Of a stretch of DNA of 64,000 nt, positions 30,184 to 41,499 are shown in pieces. How positions within the stretch are numbered: position 1 is the stretch's first letter; every line of letters begins with the position of its first letter. The stretch is from the NCBI GenBank assembly GCA_963575745.1, contig CAUYUJ010018617.1, forward strand, positions 125,001 to 189,000, given 5' to 3'. Below the pieces are notes generated by a model. The model had not been told where the DNA came from and searched no databases. It worked only from the letters and a program-made list of their open reading frames with translations. Source of the DNA: Prorocentrum cordatum (lineage: Eukaryota > Sar > Dinophyceae > Prorocentrales > Prorocentraceae). The translations under genes and the position numbers were made by a program.

Positions 30184-31494
30184 TTGGGGCGCACGCTGCC
30201 CACGGCACTCTTTCACTCAGGCCGAGGGACCTCATCCCTCACACCTTCACGTACTTCTTCCCGCCTGATGGCCCCACGTGCCGATGGAGCTGGATGGCAG
30301 AGAAAAACATGGCAGCAAACGAGATGGAAATGCACTCGTTGCTACTGTGCAAAGAATGAGGATTGGTGAACTTGGTGCAAACACTGCGGTGCAGGCCGCA
30401 AAGAGGTCGAGGCAGCAGCAGGAGCCCCGCCGTCGGGGGTCTGGAGCCTTGCGGTTCCGCCTGCTCGCGATGCGGCTCTCGGTCATGGCGGGGGCTTTGC
30501 ACCGCCTCGCGCAGTGGGATTGCAGCTGGGACAAGCAGCTGGAGGTGGAGGTTGGCGTGCAGGCGGCGGAGCTGTACGTCATGACTACACCGTTGAGCAG
30601 TTGCCCAGCCTCCGTGACGCCCGGAAGTCCATGGCGGCCATCGGAGATGTTGCGGCCTCTCGCAAGTATGAGGCCATCATTCAGCAGCTCGAGGAGGCCG
30701 CCAAGCCCCAGTCCCCTACGGTTGGCATGGCCCAGTACGCTATGGAGCAAGCCCGCCAGCAGATGGAGTCTGCTGTCAAGCGGGCTGAGTCCTTGGAGGC
30801 CCAGGCCAAAGAAGCACGTGCTCGTGCTGCTGAGGCTTTCACCACCTTCGACAAGTGCGAGAAGACGTACAAGGAAGCGGTGACCAAGCTGGCCTCGGAG
30901 GTGGTAGCGCCCAAGGGTACCATCGTGGTCAACGACGTGCAGCGCATCAGTCTGCAGGCCCTTCTGGATGGTGAGCAGATCGACCTCGATGATAACGGCC
31001 TGTTTGGATTGGATCTGCAGGGCATCGAGGTCAGTGAGACTGAGAGGGAGGAGCTCAACACTCGGAAGGCGGCTTTGCTGGCTCTGGTGCAGGAGGCGAC
31101 AAAGCAGGCGTTTGGGTCCTTGCAGGCCCAGTGCGCCAAGATGGTTGAGGAGCAGCGCAGCTTCAACCAGCGCATGCAGGCCAAGAGGAGGAGGAGGAGG
31201 TGCGATGGAAATGCAGGAGCTGATGGAGGCGGCGCGCGGCCAGGCCAGGCACCACAGGTGGCGCCCCCGAGCCCCGCTGTGCCAGCGGCGGGGACCGCGG
31301 CGGCGGAGGCTGAGGCTTCGGCGCCCAGCACTCCCCAGGCCTCGGCGCCCAGCACTCCACAGCCAGCGCCATCCATCGATGAACTTTTCGAGAAGGCCCA
31401 GTCGTGCGTCAGCAGCGGCAACGCCAGCGGCAAGGGCAGCATCGGCGACGACAAGGGTACAGAGGCGGCTGGAGGCCGCAAGCCAGGACTTTAA
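30184..31494 (+). pseudogene. LINE ORF1-like protein: zinc ribbon and coiled coil
   Basis: A Trp/Cys motif 'WKCTRCYCAKNEDW' is followed by an in-frame TGA (30367-30369) and then 'TWCKHCG', giving a CX2C...CX2C zinc-ribbon broken by one nonsense codon, probably a former TGG. Downstream come 'EQLPSLRDARKSMAAIGDVA' and a long Ala/Glu/Lys helix (about 30715-30900, 'QARQQMESAVKRAESLEAQA') typical of a coiled coil. The segment from 31190 is Pro/Ala-rich and low in complexity. Such proteins bind element RNA. It lies just upstream of the endonuclease and may originally have been fused to it. Confidence 0.65.
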
Positions 31495-31509
31495 CATCGG
31501 TGACCCGTA

Positions 31510-31975
31510 CCTGCGCACGGTGAATACCACGAGCTGGAAGCCGTGTTTAGCCTACGTCGAGGCTCAGGCACAGGTTCGCCGAAAAGAAGCAGTTTTTTCG
31601 CAAGGCAGTCAGTTGTGGCAACGCAATTTTTTCTCCAAGAGGGCCCCAGGTTTTTCCCTTGCAGGAGGTAGGTGTCTCGCAGGATCGGAGGACCGACTGC
31701 GAGAAGATGTTGCGTGACCAGGGTTTGCTGGCAGCAGTAAGCCCTTCTCGTACCACGGAAGCTGGAGGCCTTTCTGGAGGAGTTGCGATTGGGGTTCCCG
31801 CATGCATCGGAATGGGGAACCCACCAGGGCGGCCTCAACCTCTTCCCTTTCTTCATCGGGTCTGGGTGAAATGGATAAATGCTGTGATACCTGGAGGCTT
31901 CCTGGCTGGGTCAGTAAATCTGCCTACCGCGGACCCCTTTGGGGCAGAAGGAACCCAGTGGTTGAGTTTTTTTTT

Positions 31976-32049
<74 letters not shown>

Positions 32050-32062
32050 GACTCCTTCTCCT

Positions 32063-32156
<94 letters not shown>

Positions 32157-32177
32157 ATCTCTCTCTCTCTCTCTCTA

Positions 32178-32210
<33 letters not shown>

Positions 32211-32213
32211 CTC

Positions 32214-32265
<52 letters not shown>

Positions 32266-32276
32266 CTTCTCTCTTC

Positions 32277-32317
<41 letters not shown>

Positions 32318-32323
32318 CTCTCT

Positions 32324-32417
<94 letters not shown>

Positions 32418-32503
32418 CTCTCTCTTCCTTCCTTCTTCTCTCCTCTCTCTCCTCTTCCTCCTCTCCTCTCTCTTCTCTCTCTCCTTCTCTCTCCTCTCGT
32501 CTA

Positions 32504-32563
<60 letters not shown>

Positions 32564-33037
32564 CTCCTCTCGTGCGGGGGGGGGGGGGGGGGCTTTGCGT
32601 GCGTCACGCCTCACGAGTACTTCCTGTTCGGAGGTGATTGGAATGCACCTCCTGCGCTCTTGGGTCGTCCTGGATGGGCGAGTAAGCTTCGAGGCCGTAT
32701 CGTCGCTCCCGCGTCTCCGACTTGTACGGCAGGCAGGAGGGGCTGGCGCACGTTAGACTATTTTGTAGTATCTGATGCTCTGGCACCTTCTGTTGTTTCG
32801 TGCACGGTGGCGCTGAATGCAGCTATCAAGCCCCATCGTCCTGTGCTCCTGCGGCTTCGAGGAAAGTTGGTCCCACAGTACGCCGCGGCTCTGCAGGCAC
32901 CTCGACAGTTTCCACGAGAGCGCCCACAAGGCCCCCTTCCTGCACCACCAGCTGAATGGGAAGGAGTTATTCAAGGTTTGGAGGAAGGAGGATATCAGCA
33001 GCAGATGAACGCTGTCTTCGGGAGTTTTATGGGGTAG
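31510..33037 (+). pseudogene. LINE endonuclease domain (APE type), split by a CT microsatellite
   Basis: The domain starts 'TVNTTSWKPCLAYVEAQAQ' (conserved Asn region). After a frameshift comes 'FPLQEVGVSQDRRTDCEKML' (catalytic Glu in QEV) and 'GGLSGGVAIGVPACIGM'. A ~600-bp CT array interrupts it at about 31966-32576. It resumes with 'YFLFGGDWNAPPALL' (GGDWN), 'RRGWRTLDYFVVSDAL' and 'IKPHRPVLLRLRG' (HRP in place of the catalytic SDH). These are the usual exonuclease-endonuclease-phosphatase blocks in order. The endonuclease nicks target DNA to prime reverse transcription. The insertion and frame changes abolish function. Confidence 0.75.
31966..32593. repeat. (CT)n microsatellite inside the endonuclease domain
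   Basis: A T14 run, then about 590 bp of CT with CCT/TCT interruptions, then a G16 run, sitting between two endonuclease motif blocks. The three-part structure (poly-T, CT array, poly-G) is distinct from the CCT tracts elsewhere. Confidence 0.97.
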
Positions 33038-33756
33038 TTAGAAAAAAGGAACTTCTAGCAGTACATGGTATTCCTGAGTCTGATTGGAAGAGAAATACTG
33101 GACGAGGACTGGGTTGGAAATTAAAAACCATCCCTGCCCTTCCCCCCTCCTCTGGACCCTACCCCGTGGCGTGCCCCGTCAGCAGGGCCTGGGGGAAGTG
33201 GGGGAATTGGGCTCAGGAGCTCTCCAGGATCCGAGCCCAGGACTCTGTGAAGGACACTGTAGGAGCTGCAGCTTTGTTCGCCAAGATACTGCTTGGTACT
33301 CCAGAGATTCGTGGCACTGAAGAATGGGAAAAATATGTTGTATCTGGATGCAGGATATCTGGCTTGGTGTGACTCAGAAGCTTTAGATGACTTGCGTGCG
33401 CGTGCTGGAGGCTACGCTAAGAAGCTCGAGGCGCAGTTTGCCAGTTCCAGAACCAAGCAGTGGCGAGGCTTTGTTCAGGAGGCAGTGCAGGCAGGAGCAG
33501 GTCGTGCCCATCAGTGCACCAAGCCCCCAGTGGGCTGGCGCCCTGTGGCACCCCGACAAGGACAAGCACCTCCTGGGCCCTCAGACCTCATTGAACAGAA
33601 CCTCCAGGACTGGGAAAGTATATGGGACTCCAGTGGCTCCAGCAGGCCCCTTGAAGATCCAGAAGGCGTGTTCCAGAAGCTGAAAGGCATGTTGAAGGAC
33701 CTTCCCCAGCCCCATCATGAGCTTCAGCCCTGGCGAGATCTGATCGGTCGCTAGGA
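33038..33756 (+). pseudogene. LINE linker between endonuclease and RT, frameshifted
   Basis: Continuous coding signal, but in at least two frames: 'DERCLREFYGVVRKKELLAV' (to 33372), then 'ALDDLRARAGGYAKKLEAQF' (from about 33380) to 'GRAHQCTKPPVGWRP', ending at a TAG at 33752-33754. Dinoflagellate LINEs carry a region of this length before the RT. The function of the linker is not known to me. Confidence 0.6.
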
Positions 33757-33758
33757 AG

Positions 33759-35495
33759 ATGAAAGCGTGGACTGCTCACGGCGTGGACAGGCTCGGACCT
33801 CGTGATTTTCTGCTTCTTTCCGATCAGTGCTTGGAAGCTCTGAATGCATTATGGAGCTGGATGCTCCGTGACGGGATGATGCCGTCTCAGATTTCGCTTG
33901 CGTTGCAGCCAGCCTTACCCAAGCCAGACGATGAAGGTCATCGGCTCATCGCACTCTTGAGTATGACTGTCCGTCTTTGGAGCAGGTGCATTAGAGGAGT
34001 AGCAGCGAAATGGGAGTTGGATCATCCGAGGGGTTTCTCGTATGGGACGAAAGGGGAAGCATGTGAGAGAGCAGTGTGGGAGCAAGCTTTTGCAGCAGAG
34101 CACGCATCAATTAACCGGTTTGATGTTGCGAATGTGCTGATTGACCTGACCAAAGCGTACGGGAAGGTGAAGCACCTTCAGTTACTGTCTGCTGCTCGGC
34201 AGCACAGTTTCCCCTTATGCCACCTGCGCCTCTGCCTGGTCCAGTATTCTTGCCCGCGCGTGCTCCTCATGGGCCTCCTCGTTTCCAGGCCCACCGTGGT
34301 GTATGCAACTATCTTGGCAGGTTGCGGATATGTTGCAACACTGTTACGGGTTCTTATCATTGCTGATATGGATAGCATGGTTCGGTCACACAAGTTATGC
34401 AGGTTTTTTTTTAACGTGGTCGATGACATCACGATTCAGGTAATTACAACTGCCAAATTAGTCAGGGACTCGGCCGTCGAGGCCACGCGTGACCTCTGCA
34501 ACAAACTCGAGGCCAGGCAGCTAATTATTCCCAGAAGTAAAGGTAAAGTTCTTGCTTCTACTGCCGAGCTGTCAGCTGGCATATGTGCAGGGCTTCAGAC
34601 GTGGGGCTTCAAATCGGTGCATTCGGTTCGGAATCTTGGGTGTGATTATTCGCTTCGGGGTCGCGCCGCTCATATCCAGAAGACTCGGATCCGAAAGATC
34701 AGGTTGAGAGCTGGTCGGTTTCGCTCGCTCAAATCCCAGTTCAAAAAGCTAACTTCGATCGCTCGTACGGGCGCCCTCCCAGCTGGCAGTTGCGGAATTG
34801 GCGTGATGGGAGTCTCCGACAAGCGCCTGCAGTACCTCAGATCAGCAGTGGCTGAGGGTATTTTTGGCCTAGCTCGAGGGAGGGCAAGAACTATCCAGTT
34901 TGCGCTTTCGGGCAATGAGGCTGCCGATCCCGTGTATATCGGCAACTCCGCTCCCTTGATGTTCTGGGGTAAGGCTTATTGGGGTTCGTGGGCCCCCCTG
35001 CAGCAGATGGAGGAGGTCTTCAGGTTCTACCTTCGGAAGTTTCCAGAGCTTTCTTGGTCTGAGGTCCGCGGCCCTACGGGGGCTGTAGTGTGCGCGCTTC
35101 AGAGGATTCGATGGGTTCCTGAGAGTTACTCCAAGTGGTTCATGCCGACCTAGATGCCGATCGACTTCAGTAAGCTTAGGAGTCGCAGCCTCAAGTGCCT
35201 CGTGGACCTGGCAACTAAGGATGCGTCTGCCGGTGACCTGCAGTGGGAGCATGGCGGCGTCACCTGCTCCAGGCCCATGCTTGAGCCCATTGCCCAGGTA
35301 TGCGAGGACCTCAGGAAGAAAGGAGAACACTTGGAGGCATCGTTGCTGGCTACCCATGTTTCTGGAGGACTGGTCACGCAGCTGGAATTATATCAGGATC
35401 GACGGGTTCTGAGTGGGGCTTGCCAAGTGTGTGGTTTTCCTGAAGGGGGTAGGTTTCACAGAATGTTCGGATGCCCATGGGGACCAGTTGTTTAG
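33759..35495 (+). pseudogene. LINE reverse transcriptase domain
   Basis: Starts 'KAWTAHGVDRLGPRDF'. 'LPKPDDEGHRLIALLSM' fits the fingers motif before the palm. 'LIDLTKAYGKVKHLQLLSAA' is the motif with the first catalytic Asp. 'NVVDDITIQV' (DD at 34422-34427) replaces the usual YVDD, keeping both aspartates. The thumb region follows to 35150. TAG 35151-35153 interrupts the frame, after which the same frame resumes ('IDFSKLRSRSLKCLVDLATK'). A Cys/His motif 'CQVCGFPEGGRFHRMFGCP' near 35428 resembles a small finger. Confidence 0.85.
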
Positions 35496-35499
35496 ACGA

Positions 35500-36375
35500 G
35501 GCCAAGGTTTTGAAAAGGAGCTGCCTGAATGGGAACGTGGGGGCCCTAATGGCCCCTTCCTCACTCGGTGCCCCCTCTCCTCCCCCACCTTATGGTCCCC
35601 CGTGCCCAAGACTCTGGACAGGTGGAGGTGGATTGTTCCGCCGCCTGACGGATTCGTTTCAGGTAAGATTTGCTCCGATGGCTCAGTCCTGGATCCCAAG
35701 GTCAGGCGCCATAGTAGAGCAGGTTGGGCTTTCGCCATGTTGAACGAAGCTGGGGACATCCTGGCCAGTGCGTCAGGACCGCTCCCCCACCCCTTGCAGG
35801 ACATATATGGTGCCGAACTTTATGCTGTGCTCATGATCCTCAGGCATGCTGGGCCTGGGAATTTAGAGTTAGGCATTGATTGTGAAGCTCTGATTTCTGT
35901 TTGGTCCCGAGGGTGTCTCCAGGACTGCGCGGATTTGCCCCTCGGTGAGTTTTGGACTGAAGTTTTTGCTCGGATTTTGGACCGAGGCCCGGAAACCGTC
36001 ATTTTCTTTTAAGTACCTGCTCACAAGAGCAGGGCGGGTGGTGCCGAGGCCCAAGGCTGTCCAACCTGGGCGTGGCACGGCAATCGAGCTGCCGACTTTC
36101 TGTCCAAGCAGGCCGCCCGCGAGGTCCCCCACTCGCAGCGCCTCCAGGACTTGGAGGCCAGGCAGGCCGCGCGTCTTTCCTCTCTGTCTCGTTTCACGGC
36201 GAGAATGCTTGGTCAGTTGTCGCGCCGTCGTTTTCCAGATGTTGAGTTTTGTAAGTCCAGGCCCAGGACCAAACCCAACGGGCTGCTCATAGTGCCGAGC
36301 CCGAACGGTCATCAGGTTCAGCACTGTGACAAAGGTTTTGCTTGTGCGATCTGTCTGTCCCGTTCGAGGGCTTAA
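35500..36375 (+). pseudogene. LINE RNase H domain
   Basis: In frame with 'GKICSDGSVLDPKVRRHSRA' (first Asp at about 35672), 'IYGAELYAVLMILRHAG' (Glu), 'LELGIDCEALISVWSRG' (Asp) and 'WHGNRAADFLSKQAAR' (final Asp). All four acidic residues of RNase HI are present. A TAA at 36010-36012 splits the domain between the third and fourth. The enzyme would remove RNA from the RNA/DNA hybrid during retrotransposition. Confidence 0.85.
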
Positions 36376-36419
36376 CACGGGCCTGGTATTGTCTAGCTGC
36401 ACTGGTATCCCCAAACTAA

Positions 36420-36661
36420 TTCGTCAGGCGCACTCGACCCATCGACTTTGGGGGAGTCTCGAGTCCGTCCAGAATCAGCGTTTGTACTATTGTGCGGTGT
36501 GTGGGAGCTTTGGCAGAGCTAAGATCTTGAAGTTGTGTGTGCAATGCCTTGGGCATCCAGCAAATCGAGACGCTGCCAATAGTCTGCCCCTCCTAAAGAG
36601 GGGGGTTTACCCCTCCACCAAGACATATTTCGGCCACAGCATCCCCATTCAGAGAGGTTGA
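36420..36661 (+). pseudogene. LINE C-terminal zinc finger
   Basis: After a frameshift near 36370 the element ends with 'HRLWGSLESVQNQRLYY' followed by 'CAVCGSFGRAKILKLCVQC', a CX2C-X11-CX2C finger, then a short basic tail to the stop at 36661. Such C-terminal fingers are common in dinoflagellate LINE proteins. Confidence 0.7.
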
Positions 36662-36764
36662 GGTGCTGTGTGGCCCAAATTTTGTTACCCACTCTGCCCC
36701 GCCCGCCCCCTCTCTCTGCTGCTGGTCTCACGCCGTGGGATCATGTCGGTCAAAGGCTGAAAGG

Positions 36765-36895
36765 CTGAAAGAGGAGGAGGAGGAAGAAGAAGAAGGAGCG
36801 GATGCGGATGCGGAGGCGGAGGCGGAGGCGGAGGCGGAGGAGGAGGAGGAGTAGGAGGGAGGAGGAGGGGGGGAGGAGGAGGAGGAGGGATACAA
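36765..36895. repeat. (GGA)n/(GCGGAG)n tract
   Basis: Purine repeat just after the LINE, polarity GGA on plus. Confidence 0.9.
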
Positions 36896-37625
36896 CGACG
36901 ACGACGACGATCACTAGTACTATTACTAGTCAAAAAACACCGTTACTAATAATAACAGAAGTACTACTAGTAAGAGTAATCACGATACTAGTAAACCGTA
37001 CTAATGATCAGAAGCTTAATAATAATACGCCGACGAAGACGAACACCAGTACGAATGGTGAGACTGCGAATCATATTGCAAACAATAAAGATAAGCAGTG
37101 TTACGGCGAGTAAGACGGAAGATGCGAATATTAAGATTAATCATTATACAAACAATTATAATTCTGATAGTCGTAACCATACTTTGGTGAATGCGAAGAG
37201 TGCGAGTGCAACTGGTGTCAATATCACCAATATTAGGCATACTGGTAAGAGTAAGAATACGGCGACTACTACGAACACTATACTTCATAACATTAAGAAT
37301 CAGACACTCACTGAACTGGCGAATAAGACGAATCGTAATAGTATAATCAGTAAGACTTACAAGCGTAATCGTACAATCACTACGGATAAAAATACGAGTG
37401 CTAATATGACGGGTAAGACGAATGCTCATATGATTACTGCTTTGAGTATTCGAATATAAGTCAGATGTTTATGTTACACAACACTGACCAGAACATCATG
37501 AAGACTAACACGAACCCGAAGAATAGCTTACACATGAAAATACGACAATTAGTACGACTACGAACAATACTGCCACTACTGATAATCATGACAATAGGAA
37601 ACATGGAAAGAAGAGTCGGATGATG
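36896..37625. other. AT-rich low-GC tract with an Asn/Thr/Lys-rich open frame
   Basis: About 730 bp far poorer in GC than its surroundings. It starts with 'actagtactattactagt'-like inversions (36908-36990), then a 151-codon open frame (37004-37459) made mostly of Asn, Thr, Lys, Ile and Ser. The codon pattern (AAT, ACG, AAG, ATT) looks like a heavily diverged trinucleotide repeat rather than a protein. It could also be inserted foreign DNA. I see no motif. Confidence 0.6.
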
Positions 37626-37639
37626 ATCAGTATTGGGAG

Positions 37640-37772
37640 CAGGAGGAGGAGGCGGAGGAGGAGGCGGAGGAGGATGGGGGAGGAGGAGGAGGAGGAGGAG
37701 GAGGAGGAGGAGGAGGAGGAGCAGGAGGAGGAGAAGGAGGAGGAGGAGGAGGAAGAGGGATGATGATGATGA

Positions 37773-37810
<38 letters not shown>

Positions 37811-37905
37811 GATGATGATGATGATGATGATGATGAGGAGGAGGAGGAGGAGGAGGAGGAGGAGGAGGAGGAGGAGGAGGAGGAGGAGGAGGAGGAGGAG
37901 GAGGG
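37640..37905. repeat. (GGA)n/(GAT)n tract
   Basis: GGA repeat with two (GAT)n cores at about 37760-37835. Confidence 0.95.
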
Positions 37906-38036
37906 AATTGCTAAAGGTGCCCCTGGGCAAAGGTGTCCCCAGTTCGCTCGATTTTGGAGCCCTTAGGGCCCTCTGGGCCTCGTAAGGGGTGCTCTGGAGG
38001 CCTTGGTATCAGTCAACCTTGTACCCCACAGTAGAG

Positions 38037-39680
38037 ATGGCCGACGGCCTCATACCGCCGGCAGCTGATGGCGTGGCGCCAGCCACGTCTCGACCTGGGG
38101 GGGTAACCCCTCTTCAGCGCCAGCTCCATGCGGCTAACCGCCCTCAGGGGGGGCTTGCTCAGCTCTACTCCACTGCAGCGCAGACTTTGGGTTTCACAAC
38201 CTCGACTTGCACGAGGCTTTCGTCCAGTCTCTGAAAGGCGAGTGGAGCACTACATCGTTGACGGAGGTCTTTTAGGTCTCGGAGGAGGATCTGATGCAGG
38301 CGATGGCCGGCATCACGGTCGACGACATCCCGTTGGTGCCTATCCCTAGAGGCAAGTTCCGTTCGGAACTTCGGAAGGTGAGGGTACGCGCTAGCTTCGA
38401 TCCGCCCCTGTTAGGGGGGTTGCACCCCACGTTAGGCCAGGATGCTGTTCGAGACCCAGTGCGACCAGCGGATCCCGTACCTGCCCCGACTTCGCACCTG
38501 TTCTCGGAAGTCCTAGTACAGGGTGACAAGGGCCAGTTTCAGGATCTACCCGCACCTAAGTTGCGCGCCGTGCGGGGCCATTTCGAGGAGGTCGAAGGGG
38601 CCCGACCCAGGGACTACGAGGATCCTACCAACCTTCGGCTTTCAGAACTCGCCACGAAGCTGGGTTTGGACAGAATTCCTGTGGTGGACATGGCTGTATT
38701 CGGCCCCTTCGGCAAAAGGCTCCAGAAACTCTTGTTCTTCAACGCCGAGGTGCAGGTACAGGTAGGATGGTCTTGGGTGCGACGGAAGGTGTTGGGACCG
38801 AGTGATTTTGAAACTTGGTGGAAAGGTTGGCACGTCTACAGGACGGCGGCCATGATTATCGGTTTATCGAAGCCGGGGCCGTTGCACGACTTTGAGGGGG
38901 GAGTCCGGCGGCTCGCCGTCACCTTCCCGAACCACATGGGCCTCATCTATATTACGGTGGGACACATGATTGAGGAGCGTTTTGAACATATTCGAACGCG
39001 CATCGAACGTTTAGTCGCCAAAAAAACTTTCAAGGAGGACTTCGACCCAAGCAGGCCGTGGGAGCCAGTGCTGAGCTATGCGGTATATGGTTCTGGCTCG
39101 GACGGTGAGTGGTGGACGCGCCACCTCGAGCTCCCATGCCTTACAGCACCCGGGGGCTTGACGAGAGCGGCAGCCAAGGCTTCAGCACTCGAGGGCGCGA
39201 CCACGGTGGCAGAGGTCGCCGAACAGGACCGGCTGCCACCGCGTCCGCTTTCGACGGGCGGCATCCCTTGCTACGAGGCTCCGCCGGGCGCCCCCCCTCC
39301 CGGCAAGAAGCGGAAGGCTAGCTACCAAGACCGGCAGAAGACGCTCGAGGCTACGGGCAAACGCCCGGACGGCCGCCACTTTCGCCATGAAAGGGTGGAG
39401 CTCGGTTTTCTCTGGAATCGGAACCCCCACGGGTGCGCCACGGCATGCCCCGCGAGCAGGAAACTCTTTGTGAATGGCGCTTGGAACTGCATCGCGCCAT
39501 CGACGACGCCTGCCGGGCGCTGGCCAGGCCAACCGGGTGGCGCCCAGCTCAGCCGAGCAACACCGGGGGCCGTGGGCGCGGCAACCGTGGAAGGGGCCCG
39601 CGGTGAGAGGCAGGCGTGACAGCCAGTTCAGCATCCTTAACTCCCACAGGCACTCCATCTTCGACTCTTGCCTCGCAATC
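38037..39680 (+). pseudogene. Gag-like protein of the DIRS-like element
   Basis: ATG 38037 opens 'MADGLIPPAADGVAPATSRP'. After a frameshift near 38200 the frame reads 'SLTEVF', TAG (38273-38275), then 'VSEEDLMQAMAGITVDD' and a long clean stretch to 39420 ('RIPVVDMAVFGPFGKRLQKL', 'DFETWWKGWHVYRTAAMI'). Near 39380 come 'KRPDGRHFRHERVELGFLWN' and 'RNPHGCATACP', then a frame change to 'LCEWRLELHRAID'. Together these are a CX3C...C...H knuckle with at least one Cys replaced. Probable nucleocapsid role. A 441-codon frame survives at 38294-39619. Confidence 0.7.
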
Positions 39681-40260
39681 CTTCGCGGGCGCCGCCGAGG
39701 AGGAGGAAAAGGACATTGAGGGCAGCTCTATCAAGCCGGCGGCCCGCGCGGTGCCGAATGGTGGCACGCCGCCGCCGCCGCCTTCGAGCATGCTTCGGGC
39801 TCGGCCGCAACGTCATTTGGGCGATTTTCAGCAGCTCGAAGCGCGCCTGTCCAGCCTGCGGCATCGCGTCTCGGCCGCCCCCAGCTTACGTGGATCCATC
39901 TCCACGTCGGGCGACGCCTGTCCGGGGCCACTCGTCTCTGGCCCGGTCGACGAGGAGAGGCAGAGGGCACGGCCGCGCTCAGGCGAGCAGGGTCCCGGGC
40001 CCGCGCCGTACGAGGTCAGGGCGGAGGAGGATTTAATTTGCTCCGCAGGCATGCGGAAGCCAGAGCGCGTGGTGCGTGCCTGGCCACTCTTGCGATGTGC
40101 GATGCAGCCCGTTCGGGCAGCATTGCTCGCGGTTCGCGCCAGGGATCAAGACCTCGTCGATCTGGCGGATGCCTGCGGCCTTGCGCCAACCAGAGCTCCG
40201 CCGCGCGAGGAGTCGATCCATGGCGCCCGCCGCTGTGGTCAAGGCGATGGGCCTGCCAGC
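39680..40260 (+). pseudogene. Possible DNA methyltransferase segment of the DIRS-like element
   Basis: The position between gag and RT fits the methyltransferase carried by many DIRS relatives. The only sequence hint is 'IKTSSIWRMPAAL' (about 40138-40176), which resembles the 'ENP..S.LW' segment of those domains, and the frames are badly broken. No catalytic motif is intact, so this call rests mainly on order. Confidence 0.3.
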
Positions 40261-41477
40261 CGAGGCGAGTGGTAGCCGGCGCGCACCTTCGGACATCCGC
40301 TTCGGCATCGTCGAGGCCGTCGTCCGCCGCACCAGAGATCCAGACGTTGCGCTGGCAGAGTGGCTCCGCGACGGAGCCCCTGTGGGCGTCGCGCGCCAGA
40401 TCGCGCCCAGGGGTCATTTCCGTTGCGGCCATCGGAAGCCAGCGAAATCCTGGACGAGGACTCCTTGCAAGCGGCTTGCCGAGCAAACCGCCCGTCCTTC
40501 TCCGTAGCGTTCGGCGAGGCCGATCCCCAGACGCATGACGTTATCCGTGATAATTTGCAGAAGGGCTTCGGCGCGAAGTATGCGTCCCAGCGGGGGGCGG
40601 AGGCCGTTCACAGGCGCGCGTCCCCCGCTCCCCTCGGCAGCGTGCGCAAGCCGCGCATGGGGGGCGCCTCTGGATGGGCCGCGTCATCCAGGACCTGAAG
40701 GCAGCCGGCATTTATGCCTTAAGCAACGCACCCGAGCGGACTGCGCTGCTTCGCGGGATCGACCGTGCGCGCGATCTCGCAGCCATGGGCGAATTGCCCG
40801 GCGAGGTCGTCGTAGTTCTCATTTTGGACTTCGCGGATGCCTTCATGATGTTCCCGCGGCAGCTCGAGGAACGACGCTTCAATTGCGCAGCGGTGGATGG
40901 TCTTGACGGGCGCCAGTCGTCGACTTTCATAGTCTGGAGCATCTTGGGGTTTGGGGGGAACGCCAACCCTTTCGTTTACTGCCGCTTCGGCAGTTTCGCG
41001 GCGCTCACTGCCCCTGCACTCTGCTGGCCCGGTGCCGCCAGATTGCAGTTGTGCGTCGACAGCCCCGCGATTGTGACGCGTGGCAGACTGGGGCAGTGCC
41101 ATGAGGATTTCGATGCGATTTTATTATGGTGGCTCGTGTTAAGGGTCCGCCTCGCCGGGTCCAAGGGGGCGCGCCAGGGTACTTCGTTCGACCGCTCCGC
41201 CGCGGTCCCGATCAGGCGGCGCGGCTGGATCGGCATCTCGTTCGTCCTGCGGAAGGGCGTCGCCGTCATGGGGCTGCCGAGCGAATTCCTAGCGTCTGTT
41301 TCATGTTCTGCAGCCCTTCCCGCGCAGGTGCGGGGCGGCCGCGATCAAGCATGCGCGGGTCCTGCGCGGTCGCGCGGCGCGAGTTGCGCGGGTCGCGCCG
41401 GCCGCCGCCCCGTTCTCAAGTGCTCCCTGGGCAGCCTCGGGAGGCGCGCTGAGAGCCGATGGCCTAGGGCCTCATGA
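40220..41477 (+). pseudogene. Reverse transcriptase of the DIRS-like element
   Basis: N-terminal 'APSDIRFGIVEAVVRRTRDP' and 'DVALAEWLRDGAPVG' lead into 'MGRVIQDLKAAGIYALSNAP'. The palm shows 'VVVLILDFADAFMMFPRQLE' (first Asp near 40828), 'STFIVWSILGFGGNANPFVY', and at 41046-41066 'QLCVDSPA', where the second catalytic Asp of VDD has become Ser. 'FDAILLWWLVLRVRLAGSKG' follows. The frame changes near 40500. The active-site change alone would inactivate it. Confidence 0.75.
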
Positions 41478-41499
41478 AGCGCCGCCCGGCCGCGTTGCA

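Larger units (their letters stand above)
30081..36661 (+). mobile_element. Nearly full-length LINE (non-LTR) retrotransposon, inactive
   Basis: Order of parts: SL relic; ORF1-like zinc-ribbon plus coiled coil; APE-type endonuclease split by a CT microsatellite; reverse transcriptase; RNase H; C-terminal CX2C...CX2C finger. All are on the plus strand over 6.6 kb. At least four nonsense codons and several frameshifts make it non-functional. The 5' SL relic and intact C-terminal finger indicate an almost complete insertion. No poly-A tail or target-site duplication is evident at the 3' edge, which is set at the stop after the finger. Confidence 0.85.

Noticed and set aside
30247-31530. 427-codon minus-strand frame opposite LINE ORF1
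   Set aside because: Antisense shadow of the coiled-coil coding region. No independent motif.
37004-37459. A real Asn/Thr-rich surface protein
   Set aside because: Low-complexity composition, no signal peptide and no biased third positions. Kept as an unexplained AT-rich tract instead.
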